Both the position numbers and the translations under genes were made by a program. From Janthinobacterium sp. GW458P (GTDB lineage Bacteria > Pseudomonadota > Gammaproteobacteria > Burkholderiales > Burkholderiaceae_D): 64,000 nucleotides of DNA. The notes beneath the pieces are model-generated. The model searched no databases. It was not told the DNA's origin and saw nothing but the letters and a program-made list of their open reading frames with translations. This document shows, piece after piece, positions 28,088 to 37,071 of this stretch (the stretch's first letter is position 1; the number at the start of each line of letters is the position of its first letter). The DNA lies in the NCBI RefSeq assembly GCF_002127585.1, contig NZ_NEGZ01000012.1:46312-110311 (forward strand). The letters are read 5' to 3'.

Positions 28088-29726
28088 GCTGTTGCTCCCT
28101 GTTGTACGTCAAGGATGTGCTTGACGGTGCGCAAGGCCACGGCCAGGCCGTTTTCCGTCGAATTGCAGGTGCCGGACGTGGGCAGCACGCCGGTGCTGCA
28201 CAGGAACAGGTTGGCATGGTCAAACGCGCGGCCCCACTGGTCGCACACGGCCCTGGCCGGGTCGGAACCCATCGACAGGGTGCCGCAGATGTGCTGGTTG
28301 TTGGCGAACACGCCTTCCTTGCTGTGGCGCAGATTGCTGCCGCCCATCAGCCTGGCGATCTGCTCGAAATCCTGCTTCGAGCGCGCGTGGCCGCGCCTGG
28401 CGTACTCGTCGATCGCATAATGCGCCTGCGGCTTGGGGATGCCCATGGCATCCTTTTCGCTGCTCAGGGCGATGCGGTTTTCCGGGTTCGGCAGCACTTC
28501 CAGCACGTTTTTCAGGCTCATTTCGCGGACCGAGCGGAAACGCAGCTGCTGTTCGAATTGGGCGCCAAACACGCCCTTGCCGATCAATTCCCTGGCGCGC
28601 CATCGACGCGCGAGATGTTCGTGAAATCGAGGCGGTACGGCGAGTGTTCGCTGCGGAAATCGCCGTCGCGCATGGTGTCGATGGAATTGGGGCTTTGCGG
28701 CCCCCGGCCCAGCCACAGGTCTTCATCGGCGTCGAAGGTGATCGAGGTGCTCGGGTGGTCCATCAGGTTGCGGCCCACCATGTCGCTGCTGTAGGCCAGG
28801 CCGTTCGGGTATTTGTCCGAGGCGGAAACGAGCAGCAGGCGCGGGCTTTCGATGCCGTTGGCGGCCAGGATGAAGGTCCTGGCCGTGACCCGGTGGCTTT
28901 TTTTATCCACGCCGTAGTACAGGGCGGCCGTGATGCGGCCCTGCGCGTCGTGTTCCAGCTTGTAGACATTGGCGTTGCAGACGATCTTCACGCCCGCGTC
29001 TTCCGCCTGCTAAGCGGCGATGCCGCCGTGGTACTGCGCGTCGATGGGGCAGATCGGCTGGCAGCTGTTGTTGCCTCAGCAGGCCGGGCGGCCATCATAG
29101 CCGACGCTGTTGCGCGCCACCGTGTTGCCCACCACCTTGAACGACGGGTCGAGGCGTTCGCGGATGCGGCGCGTGGCGTACGGCTCCGTCACGGGATCCA
29201 TCGGGAAGGCCTGCTGGCGCGGCGACCCGGTGTTGTCCGCGCCCGAGACGCCCATGATCTCTTCCGCTTCCTGGTAGCACGGCTCCAGGTCTGCGTAGCT
29301 GATGGGCCAGTCAACGCCCACGCCGTACAAGGTATGGATGCGGAAGTCGTTCGGCACGTTGCGCCAGGCCTGCGCGGCCCAGTGCCACGAGGTGCCGCCG
29401 AACTGGCGGATGTATTCGGCCGGGTACGGATACGGGCCGGCCTGCTGCAGGTGGCCGTTGTCCTTGGGCTGGTAGATCGGGTGCGGCGCCGTGGCGACGG
29501 ACGGATACGGCGACATCCAGTCGCTGCGGCGCGTCGTGTTGCGGAAACGGGCGACGATTTCGCCCTGCTCCGCATTGACGACCGGTTCGGCCAGCGCCCA
29601 GGGAATCAGCGCCGCGGCCGACGCCGACAGCAAGCCGCCCAGCACCATGCGGCGGCCGGGATTCAGGGGGCCGCGGCCCTCCTTGTGATGTGCAGCGCCC
29701 AATTGAAGCTCCCGTGCGTTCCGCAA
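28084..29726 (-). pseudogene. Degraded GMC-type dehydrogenase flavoprotein fused to a small-subunit leader
   Basis: The region encodes most of a GMC oxidoreductase of the sorbitol/gluconate dehydrogenase type (GGTSWHWAAQAWR, YGVGVDWPISY, ILAANGIESPRLLL, MVGRNLMDHP, HANLFLCSTGVLPTSGT). It is broken at four points. The first 46 residues are a twin-arginine-type leader (NPGRRMVLGGLLSASAA) typical of the small subunit, joined near 29576 to the flavoprotein at EIVARFRN, so the GxGxxG FAD-binding start is missing. TGA at 29076-29078 replaces the second Cys of the CCGN motif; TAG lies at 29010-29012; a frameshift lies near 28607-28613. The only start visible is a TTG 5 bases after the porin gene. 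Confidence 0.88.
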
Positions 29727-29730
29727 CCGT

Positions 29731-30897
29731 TCAGAAAGAGTGCTTGAGACCGACCATGACCACCGTCTGGCCGCCGTTCGACGACGGCGTGCCGTTTTGC
29801 GAATCGCCGACCGAGGCGACGGCGTCGACGATGGCGCCGTTCTGGGCCAGGGTCTGGCCGCGCGCCAGCTGGCGCGCTTCGATCAGGTAGACCGCCGTGC
29901 GCTTGGACAGCGCATAATTCTGCTCGAACGACAACTGGCGGTAGCGCGCGCGGTCGGCGATGCCGTTGGCGCGGCTGGCGTAGGTGTCGCTGTAGCCGGC
30001 GGACAGGAACCACTGCGGCGTCCACTGGTAGCTGGCGATCAGGCCGGCCGTGTTGAAGATGGCCGTGTCGCGGAACGTGGAATGGCTGCCCGCCTGGTAT
30101 TGCACGTTGCTGGCGTTGGCGCCCACCATCCACTTGCCCATGGTGTAGCGCGCGCTGGCGGCGATGAATTCGATGCTGTCGGCCGAGGCGTAGCCCCGGT
30201 TGATGGCCGAGATGCCGATGCTGCCCGAGGCGCTGTCGCTCCAGCCCATGGCATTTTCGCCATTTTTCAGTTTCAGGTAGCCGAGCGCGAATTCGGCCGG
30301 CGAGCTGCTGGACTTGACGGCGGCGCTGAAGCTGCTGCCCGCGGCATTGCCGTCGGCCGCTTCGCCGAAGCCGTATTGCGCGCTGGCCTGCAGGCCGCGC
30401 CAGGCGGGCATGCTGTAGGTAATGGAATTGCTGATGCGCACGGTCGTATCGAGGCCGTCGATGTCGCCCGGATGCGCGCCCGTGGCGCCCGTCAGGATAT
30501 TGCTCGACGCCAGGGAGCCGACCAGCAGGTAGTACGGCGTGTACTGGCGGCCGGCCGTCAGGCTGCCGTAGGCTTGCGATTGCAGGCCCACCCATGCCTG
30601 GCGGTTGAACAGGCTGCTGGCGGAACTTTGCGCGCCCGTGTCGCTTTCAAAGCCGTTTTCCAGCAGGAACAGCGCCTTCAGGTCGCCGCCCAGGTCTTCC
30701 ACGCCCTGGAAACCGATTTTACTGGCCGACAAGCTGCCGCTGCGCATATAGGTGGTCGAGTTGCCGCCCTGGTTGCTCGCGTAGGCGGTGGCCGCGTCGA
30801 CCACGCCATAAATGCTGACATTGCTTTGGGCGCAAACGTTTGCGCCGGCGAGTGAAACGGTGGCCAGCGCGACTGCGCGCATGCAAATATTTTTCAT
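29731..30897 (-). CDS. General outer-membrane porin (Gram-negative trimeric porin family)
   Basis: The 388-residue porin has a signal peptide ending NVCAQ and then the typical betaproteobacterial start SNVSIYGVVDAATAY, followed by GFQGVEDLGGDLKALFLLENGF, NRQAWVGLQS and YGSLTAGRQYTPYY (loop 3 region). It ends in Phe (VGLKHSF) as required for barrel assembly. It should form a 16-strand diffusion channel for small hydrophilic solutes. A perfect FNR-type box about 130 bases upstream suggests induction at low oxygen. The dehydrogenase pseudogene begins right after it, so it may once have served the same substrate. Confidence 0.93.
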   Translation of the reverse strand: MKNICMRAVALATVSLAGANVCAQSNVSIYGVVDAATAYASNQGGNSTTYMRSGSLSASKIGFQGVEDLGGDLKALFLLENGFESDTGAQSSASSLFNRQAWVGLQSQAYGSLTAGRQYTPYYLLVGSLASSNILTGATGAHPGDIDGLDTTVRISNSITYSMPAWRGLQASAQYGFGEAADGNAAGSSFSAAVKSSSSPAEFALGYLKLKNGENAMGWSDSASGSIGISAINRGYASADSIEFIAASARYTMGKWMVGANASNVQYQAGSHSTFRDTAIFNTAGLIASYQWTPQWFLSAGYSDTYASRANGIADRARYRQLSFEQNYALSKRTAVYLIEARQLARGQTLAQNGAIVDAVASVGDSQNGTPSSNGGQTVVMVGLKHSF

Positions 30898-31245
30898 TGT
30901 TTTCCTGAATTTTCCTGATTTATTGTACGTCCGACAAGTATTGCCGCCGTGGTGGCGTGCTACCGGGCGCGGCGCCGCATTGCCGTCCGGCCCAATGACC
31001 GGAACGTCCGCTTTTCTTCTTGATGTGGATCAAGTGAGACAAATTATACGCTTATTTACTCACATGTAAGTGATTGACTGTAAGGCGTAGTCTTATAGCA
31101 AAACAGGGGTGCGGGCGGGCGCAAGCCCCGCAAACTGCGGCGCTGACCATGGCAGGCGCGGCGAAAACGGCGGTGGCGCGTGACAGAAGGCACGCGCCCG
31201 GGGGATCAGGGGAAGTGGCGGAAGGCAGCCGTCGGCGAACGCCGC
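30898..31245. other. Intergenic region upstream of the porin gene
   Basis: This 348-base region lies between the hpaR-like stop and the porin start, both on the minus strand. It holds an FNR-type box (31020-31033) next to an AT-rich segment (31034-31095) suitable for a promoter. Open frames here have no ribosome-binding site and appear not to be genes. Confidence 0.5.
31020..31033. promoter_or_regulatory. FNR/Anr-type binding site upstream of porin
   Basis: TTGATGTGGATCAA matches TTGAT-N4-ATCAA at every fixed position. It lies 123-136 bases upstream of the porin ATG. Anaerobically induced porins controlled by Anr/FNR are known in Pseudomonas, so oxygen control of this porin is a reasonable inference. 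Confidence 0.7.
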
Positions 31246-31737
31246 TCAGCGCAGGATGGCGGGCGCCACCGGCAGGTTTTCCAGGGCGATGAACGCTTCG
31301 AGCGCGTCGCGCATGTCGTCGAACACCTGCTTGCCGTAAGCGTCTTCCAGGTGGGCGTACTGCAAGTCGATGAGCTTGCCCATCTGCAGCAGCAGGCTGG
31401 CGCCCGCTTCCGACAGGTGCACCTTGCGGCGGCGCTGGTCGCCTTCGAACTTGCTGCGCCCGATCAGGCCGATTTCTTCCATGCGCGCCAGGATGCCGCT
31501 CATGCTGGGACTGGAAATCTGGCAGATCTCGCACAGTTCGCGCGGTTCCAGGGTCGGGCTTTCATTCAGCGCGCGCATGATGCGCCACTGCTGCTCCGTC
31601 ACGCCGAAGTGATTGAGGATGGGGCGGAAATGCTGGAGCAGGCTGTCGCGCGCCTTCAGCAGCAGTTGCGGCATGTTCGGATAACGGATCGGTAACTGCA
31701 AGCGGAGCTCCCTGGGTGGCCGGCAAATGAGCGTCAT
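31246..31737 (-). CDS. MarR-family regulator, HpaR-like
   Basis: The product is 163 residues from the ATG at 31737; no strong Shine-Dalgarno sequence is visible and a start at the later ATG in PNMPQLL is possible. The MarR winged helix is clear: LLLKARDSLLQHFRPILNHFGVTEQQWRIMRAL, split here by the recognition part ELCEICQISSPSMSGILARME and the wing RSKFEGDQRRRKVHLS. This matches HpaR, repressor of homoprotocatechuate degradation genes, in its N-terminal QARE-x-FRP pattern and EQQWRI motif. No hpa catabolic genes are in the window, so the target is unknown. The DMT exporter gene is 50 bases upstream on the same strand. Confidence 0.85.
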   Translation of the reverse strand: MTLICRPPRELRLQLPIRYPNMPQLLLKARDSLLQHFRPILNHFGVTEQQWRIMRALNESPTLEPRELCEICQISSPSMSGILARMEEIGLIGRSKFEGDQRRRKVHLSEAGASLLLQMGKLIDLQYAHLEDAYGKQVFDDMRDALEAFIALENLPVAPAILR

Positions 31738-31787
31738 TATACGGCCGGCCCAGTGCAAACGGCGGGCTGGCAACGATGTATTTTTCG

Positions 31788-32786
31788 CTACGTCCGCCCT
31801 GCCCCACGCCCTTCTCCCCGCCCTTCGCCTTCCTCGTGCGCATGCCGCTGCACGGACCACAGCACGCCCGCCGTCAGCAAGAGCATGGCCGCCCACTCCA
31901 GCAGGCGCGGCATGCGCTGCGCGTAGATAAAGCCGTACAGCAGCGCGAACAGGGTCTCCGACAGGATCAGCTGGCCCGACAGGGTCACCGGCACCAGGCG
32001 CGACGCCAGATTCCACAGGTAGTTGCCGATCACGGAAGCGCCCAGCGCCAGCAGCAGGCACACAAGCCAGAAGCGGGGCCAGTCGCGCGCAGGACCGCCA
32101 TCGGCTCCGCCCGCCGGCTGCAGCGCCAGCATCCCGGCGCCCACGGCCAGGGCGATGACGCCGCTGGCCAGGCCATACAGCATGGCCCACTCCACGGCGC
32201 TGACATGCGCATGGCGCTTGAGGAAGCGGGCATTGTCGAGCGCATACCAGGTCCAGCACGCGAGCGCGCCGATGGCGCACAGCACGCCGGGCAGCTTCTG
32301 CGCCAGGCTGGCGCCGCCCGCGCCCGCGCCGCCGGCATGGCTGAAGACATCGACATTGATGCAGGCGATGCCCGCGGCCACCACCAGCAGCGGCAAGGCC
32401 AGGCGGCGCAGCGGCAGCGCGCCGTGGTCCTTGTGGCCGAAAATCGTCACGCTCAGGGGCAGCAAACCGATGATCAGCGAGGTGGGCGCCACGCCAGCCA
32501 GCTTGACGCCATACGCCAGCAGCAGGTAATACACGACATTGCCCGCCAGCGCCTGGCGCAGCATGGCCAGCCAGTCGCCGCGCCGCAGCCGGCGCAGCAG
32601 GGGCAAGAGGCGCGGCAGCATCAGGCCGGCCGCCAGCGCGCCATAGCAGACGTAGCGGCCCACCATCAGCTCGGCCGGAGAGAAGTCCGGCAGCAAGACG
32701 GGCACAATGAAAACGGCGCCCCAGAAGGCGCCGGCCAGCAAGCCAAATACGATCCCACGCCACATGCAGCCATACCCGGTCATCAT
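31788..32786 (-). CDS. DMT-family (EamA) membrane transporter
   Basis: The 332-residue protein has ten hydrophobic helices in two EamA repeats (IVFGLLAGAFWGAVFIVPVLL with GRYVCYG; APTSLIIGLLPLSVTIFG; later VIGNYLWNLASRLVPVTLSGQLILSETLFALLYG). It is probably a drug/metabolite exporter of the inner membrane with an acidic, glycine-rich tail (HAHEEGEGRGEGRG). The ATG at 32765 is an alternative start. The downstream MarR gene suggests that regulator and exporter form one unit. Substrate unknown. Confidence 0.87.
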   Translation of the reverse strand: MMTGYGCMWRGIVFGLLAGAFWGAVFIVPVLLPDFSPAELMVGRYVCYGALAAGLMLPRLLPLLRRLRRGDWLAMLRQALAGNVVYYLLLAYGVKLAGVAPTSLIIGLLPLSVTIFGHKDHGALPLRRLALPLLVVAAGIACINVDVFSHAGGAGAGGASLAQKLPGVLCAIGALACWTWYALDNARFLKRHAHVSAVEWAMLYGLASGVIALAVGAGMLALQPAGGADGGPARDWPRFWLVCLLLALGASVIGNYLWNLASRLVPVTLSGQLILSETLFALLYGFIYAQRMPRLLEWAAMLLLTAGVLWSVQRHAHEEGEGRGEGRGAGRT

Positions 32787-32830
32787 TCAAGGACGCCAGT
32801 ATAGGGTATGCGGTGCGGAGTCGCCCGCCG

Positions 32831-34648
32831 TCAGCCCCTGGCTTTTCTCTGCCCGGGGATGAAGTGTTCGCGCACGGCCTTGGCCAGCAAGTCCGGCGGC
32901 AGCAAGCCCTGTCCCAGCAGGAAGTTGTTGAAGGCCAGGCGGTCGAATTGGTCTCCCAGCGCCAGCTCCGTTTCCGCGCGCAGCTGCAGGATGCGCGTAT
33001 AGCCGTAGAAATAGCTGCCCGCCTGGCCCGGCATGTTGAAGGTATAGCGGTCCAGTTCCTGGCGCGCCATCGCTTTCGACAGCATCACTTCGTCCGTCAG
33101 GATGCGCCCCGCCTCTTCGCGCGTGACTTGCCCCAGGTTCAGCATCGGGTCGAGCATGGCGCGCGCCGCGCGCAGCATGCGGAACTGCAGCGCGATGAAC
33201 TGGCCTTCGGCCGGCTCGTACGGGATCATTTCCGCTTCCGCGTACAGCGCCCAGCCTTCCACGTTGACGCTGTTGAACGCGTACAGGCTGCGCGCCTGCG
33301 ACACGCCCCGCTCCACCATGGCGCTGAACTGCAGCTCGTGGCCGGGGCGGCCCTCGTGCGCGCTCAGGGTCCAGGCGGCGCCCGCGAAATTGAAGTCGTC
33401 ATACGCCTCGCCCTTGCCGCTGGCGGCCGGATTGCTGACGGGAAGGACGAACTGGCCGTGCTCGCCCGTATTGCCGATCAGCGGAGGCGGACGCATGTGC
33501 GGGGCCGGCTGGGCCGCCGATTCGGCGCTTGACGCCAGGCGCATGGTCATGGCGCGCGCAGGGATATCGACCACGCGCTGCCGGGCGATGCGTTCCTCGA
33601 GCTGGGTATTGACGCCCTTGTAGTGCGCCTCAAGCTGCGCGTTCGGGATGGAATCGCTCTTCAGCGCGCGCAGCACCTGGCGGTAATCGCTACCGTCGAC
33701 GCCTTTCAGGGCCAGTTTGGCCGCCACCACGGGCGCCAGCGCCTGCATGGCGGCGCGCGTTTCCAGATAAGCCACCTGCGCCCGTTCGACCAGCGCGCGC
33801 GGCTCGATATCGATGCCCACCTGCTTCAGGCGAAACGCGTACAGCTCGGGCGCCATGCGGAAATCCGTGCGCGACAGCGGCAGCACCACTTGCCTTTCCC
33901 ACGCCGCATACTCGTTCAACTGCTGTTCCATGGCCGCCAGCGCCGGTTCAGCGCCCGCGATGCGCATGTCGGCAAACAGCTTGCGGATGCCGGCGATATA
34001 CGTCGGCACGTTTTCCAGCGACTGCGCCACCTGCAGGCGCACGGGACCGGCCAGGCCGGGCCTGCCGATTTGCCCGGTGAAGCGCGCCTTGGCCTGCTGC
34101 GTGATCGGCGTGCTGCCCGGGCACTGGCCCACGTAGCGCTGCAGGCGTTCCAGCGCCTTGGCGCGGCGCGCGGCCGGGCGCTGTTCCTGCAGCAGGCTTT
34201 GCATGCTGCCAAAGACCATTTGCGGCACATCGACCCATGGCAGGGAGTATTTGGCTTCCAGCTCGGTGCCGGCGATTTCCTGGTCGACGGCGCCGATCAG
34301 AATTTCCAGGTCCTGGCGGATGCGTTCGTCGCGTTCCAGTTCCAGCTTCTGCTGCAATTGCGCGCGCGCCTTCCGCATGGCCGCCACCTGGCGCCCGGCG
34401 ATGTCCGGTCCCAGGTCGGCGGCCAGGCCGTCGTACTGCGCCAGCCCCCTGTCGGACGCGTCTTCGGGCGAGAACTGCGCCTGCGCCGCCAGCACGATGG
34501 CCGCGTTGCGGTTGCTGGCCTCGACCCAGGCGGAAGAGGCGCTGGCGGTGGCCGGGGCTGCGGGGCCAGCGGCCATGGCGGGCATGGCAAATGCGATGGA
34601 AAGCAAGGCGGCCAGCACGGTGCGGTGCAATTTCGGGGCGACGGACAT
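32831..34648 (-). CDS. Secreted DUF885 protein (putative zinc-dependent peptidase)
   Basis: The product is 605 residues with a signal peptide cleaved after about residue 27 (VLAALLSIAFAMPAMAAG). The DUF885 region covers nearly the whole chain. The motif HEGRPGH with a following EGWALYAE matches the HExxxGH-type zinc site proposed for this family, and YGYTRILQLR is near the end. Members are annotated as metallopeptidase- or X-Pro-aminopeptidase-like without firm substrate. It probably acts in the periplasm. It stands alone, with the LacI gene 66 bases upstream on the same strand. Confidence 0.88.
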   Translation of the reverse strand: MSVAPKLHRTVLAALLSIAFAMPAMAAGPAAPATASASSAWVEASNRNAAIVLAAQAQFSPEDASDRGLAQYDGLAADLGPDIAGRQVAAMRKARAQLQQKLELERDERIRQDLEILIGAVDQEIAGTELEAKYSLPWVDVPQMVFGSMQSLLQEQRPAARRAKALERLQRYVGQCPGSTPITQQAKARFTGQIGRPGLAGPVRLQVAQSLENVPTYIAGIRKLFADMRIAGAEPALAAMEQQLNEYAAWERQVVLPLSRTDFRMAPELYAFRLKQVGIDIEPRALVERAQVAYLETRAAMQALAPVVAAKLALKGVDGSDYRQVLRALKSDSIPNAQLEAHYKGVNTQLEERIARQRVVDIPARAMTMRLASSAESAAQPAPHMRPPPLIGNTGEHGQFVLPVSNPAASGKGEAYDDFNFAGAAWTLSAHEGRPGHELQFSAMVERGVSQARSLYAFNSVNVEGWALYAEAEMIPYEPAEGQFIALQFRMLRAARAMLDPMLNLGQVTREEAGRILTDEVMLSKAMARQELDRYTFNMPGQAGSYFYGYTRILQLRAETELALGDQFDRLAFNNFLLGQGLLPPDLLAKAVREHFIPGQRKARG

Positions 34649-34714
34649 CGGGGATTTCCTTCCTGGGGTGAGCGATGAGCGAAGCGGCGAGTATCGGCCA
34701 GCCTTGCATGCCTG

Positions 34715-35755
34715 TCAATTCAGGCCATTCAGGGCCGGCAGATTCCACGGCGTGACGATCTGGATGGCGGACAGCGACGGCGCTTGCGCCAGGGCGGGCA
34801 GCGCGCCCTGCGCCCGCAGGATATCCTGGCAGGCGCGGCGCATGTCCCGGCCCAGGTCGTGGTGCAGCACGGCCTGGATGGCGCCCGCCCTGAGCAGCGC
34901 CACATTGTCCGCATCGAGGTCGTGGCCGATGAAGACCTGGCAAGCGCGCCCCGCCTGCGCGAACGCCTGCGCGATGGCGGCATTGCCGCCGCCGATCGAG
35001 TACACGGCGGCGATGCCGGGATGGCTGGCCAGCGCCTGGCGCACCAGCGCACCCGTGGCGCCGTCGATGCCATGGCCCTCGCTCACTTCAACGACGGATA
35101 AATGGCGGTGCCGTTCGCGCAGCGCGCGGCGAAAGCCGATCTCGCGCTCTTCCTCGCCGTGAAAGCGGTTGCTGCTCAGGGTCACCAGCACCTGCTGTTT
35201 TTTCCGGCTGCCCAGCCACTGGCCGACCAGGCAGGCGGCCGTCTCGCCCGCCGCGCGGTTATCCATGCCCACGTAGCTGCGGCGCGCGGAGCCCGGCAAG
35301 TCCGTCACCAGGGTCACGACGGGGATGCCGGCAGCCGCCAGCCGGTTCACCGCTTCCGCCACCGCTGGCAAGTCCGGCGCTTTCAGCAGCACGCCGTGGC
35401 TGCCGTTCTTGCGGATGCGCTCGAGCAGTCCGACGATGCCGTCCACGTCCAGCGTTTCATGCAGGTGAAAGCGCGAGCGCAGCACGGCCGGATGCAGCGA
35501 CGGCAGCTCCGCCTCCAGCGCGGCGCGCACGGCGTCCGTGAAGCGGCGCGGCGCCACCATCAGCACGTCGAGCATGAATTTTCTGCCGGCCAGGCCCACC
35601 TGCGTGCTTTGCCGCGCCAGTTCATCGAGCGCCTGCATCACGCGGCGCACGGTATTGGCGTGCACGCCGCCGCGCTGCCTGATCACGCGGTCGACCGTGG
35701 CCACGCTGACGCCGGCCTGCAGCGCCACGACCTTGACGGGAAAGGGATGCGTCAT
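34715..35755 (-). CDS. LacI-family transcriptional regulator
   Basis: The 346-residue regulator has an N-terminal LacI helix-turn-helix (VKVVALQAGVSVATVDRVIR with the hinge NTVRRVMQAL) and a periplasmic-binding-protein-like effector domain (VLMVAPRRFTDAV, GVLLKAPDLPAV, VVTLVTDLPGSARRSYVGMDN, VYSIGGGNAAI, FIGHDLDADNVALL). The DN of VGMDN and the HDLD region suggest a sugar or sugar-acid ligand of the ribose/xylose type. It is divergent from the dioxygenase gene across 115 bases that hold three TTGATG repeats. Confidence 0.92.
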   Translation of the reverse strand: MTHPFPVKVVALQAGVSVATVDRVIRQRGGVHANTVRRVMQALDELARQSTQVGLAGRKFMLDVLMVAPRRFTDAVRAALEAELPSLHPAVLRSRFHLHETLDVDGIVGLLERIRKNGSHGVLLKAPDLPAVAEAVNRLAAAGIPVVTLVTDLPGSARRSYVGMDNRAAGETAACLVGQWLGSRKKQQVLVTLSSNRFHGEEEREIGFRRALRERHRHLSVVEVSEGHGIDGATGALVRQALASHPGIAAVYSIGGGNAAIAQAFAQAGRACQVFIGHDLDADNVALLRAGAIQAVLHHDLGRDMRRACQDILRAQGALPALAQAPSLSAIQIVTPWNLPALNGLN

Positions 35756-35775
35756 GCCATGTCCATTTTAAAGAA

Positions 35776-35805
35776 TTGATGGTTTTTTGATGGATTTCTT
35801 GATGA
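35776..35805. repeat. Three TTGATG direct repeats in the LacI-dioxygenase divergent region
   Basis: TTGATGG at 35776-35782 and 35787-35793 and TTGATGA at 35799-35805 are spaced 11 and 12 bases apart, about one helical turn each. They lie just upstream of the lacI start and about 66-95 bases before the dioxygenase start, a position fit for regulator binding. A LacI protein would normally need a palindrome, so the link is uncertain. Confidence 0.4.
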
Positions 35806-35870
35806 TAAATGCGGATGTTCATCCCTATACTGATTCTACAACCTATTTCTACAACATCAGGAGACACCGC

Positions 35871-37061
35871 ATGCCCACCACCGCCACCGCCGCGCCGCCA
35901 GCCCCCTACTGGCTGACGCCGGAACACTGCGACCTGCAGGACTTCATCCGTACCGTCGACCGCCGCACGGCGCTGGCCGACTATCCCCACGCCGCTTCAG
36001 TGGAAGAAAACATTCTCGTCTACGACTGCGACCAGGTGCGCGCACTGGCTGGCAAGCCGCTGGCTTTGCGCGCGCTGCAGGCCGAATGGGGCCAGGCGCT
36101 GCTGGACGGTCCCGGCGTCATCGTGCTGCAACGCGCCGTCACCGACATGGAGTGCCTGGAACAGGTCAATCGCGTGTTTCAGGCGCTGATCGCCGGACAG
36201 CACGCGAGCGGCCAGGCGGGCGGCGACCATTTCGCCAGGGCCGGCGCGAATGACCGCATCTGGAACGTCCAGCAAAAGCTGTGCCTGCGTGCGCCGGAAG
36301 CGTTCGCCCGCTACTACGCCAATCCCGTCTTCGCATGGATCGCCGAAGCCTGGCTCGGGCCCGGCTACCAGATGACGGCGCAAGTGAACGTCGTCAACCC
36401 GGGCGGAGCGGCCCAGGCGCCGCACCGCGACTACCACCTGGGCTTCCAGAGTCCCGCCGCCTGCGCCGCCTACCCCGCGCCCGCGCACCAGATGTCGGCC
36501 ATGCTCACCTTGCAGGGCGCCGTCGCCCATTGCGACATGCCGCTGGCCTCCGGCCCCACCCTGTACCTGCCCGGGTCGCAGCGCTACCGCGCCGGTTTTC
36601 TCGCCTGGCAGCAGCGGCCGTTCCGCGACTATTTTGCGCAGCATTGCGTGCAGCTGCCGCTAGCAGCCGGCGACGCCGTGTTCTTCAACCCCGCCCTGTT
36701 CCACGCGGCGGGCCATAACCGCTCGCCCGACATCCGCCGCATGGCCAACCTGCTGCAGGTGTCGTCGCCGTTCGGGCGCGCCATGGAAGCGCTGGACCGC
36801 CGCGCCATGAGCGCGGCGCTGTATCCGGCCCTGCAGGCGCTGCGCGCGCAGGCCGCCCTCGCAGACGAAGACATCGGCCACGCGGTGGCCGCCTGCGCCG
36901 AAGGCTATGCCTTCCCCAGCAACCTTGACCGCGACCAGCCGATCGGCGGCATGGCGCCGCCCCCCCAGCAGCAACTGATGCGCGAAGCGCTGGCGCAGGG
37001 CTGGCCGCTGGCGCGCTTTATCGACGCCCTGCACAGCCACGCCTGGCGCCGGCAAGCCTGA
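35871..37061 (+). CDS. Phytanoyl-CoA dioxygenase family (Fe(II)/2-oxoglutarate) enzyme
   Basis: The product is 396 residues, starting at an ATG with AGGAGA upstream at normal spacing; an earlier in-frame start overlaps the regulatory region. The jelly-roll iron site is visible as His185-x-Asp187 in APHRDYHLG, the distal His278 in ALFHAAGHNRS, and an Arg (284 or 289) for the 2-oxoglutarate carboxylate. Such enzymes hydroxylate small molecules using oxygen and 2-oxoglutarate. The large size and unknown N- and C-terminal parts do not point to a specific substrate. Divergent lacI suggests induction by a carbohydrate-like effector. Confidence 0.85.
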   Translation: MPTTATAAPPAPYWLTPEHCDLQDFIRTVDRRTALADYPHAASVEENILVYDCDQVRALAGKPLALRALQAEWGQALLDGPGVIVLQRAVTDMECLEQVNRVFQALIAGQHASGQAGGDHFARAGANDRIWNVQQKLCLRAPEAFARYYANPVFAWIAEAWLGPGYQMTAQVNVVNPGGAAQAPHRDYHLGFQSPAACAAYPAPAHQMSAMLTLQGAVAHCDMPLASGPTLYLPGSQRYRAGFLAWQQRPFRDYFAQHCVQLPLAAGDAVFFNPALFHAAGHNRSPDIRRMANLLQVSSPFGRAMEALDRRAMSAALYPALQALRAQAALADEDIGHAVAACAEGYAFPSNLDRDQPIGGMAPPPQQQLMREALAQGWPLARFIDALHSHAWRRQA

Positions 37062-37071
37062 CAGCAGCGTT

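Noticed and set aside
29076..29078. TGA replacing Cys in the CCGN motif as a selenocysteine codon
   Set aside because: A second stop (TAG), a frameshift and loss of the FAD-binding start occur in the same gene, so nonsense decay is the simpler reading; no SECIS-like element was identified.
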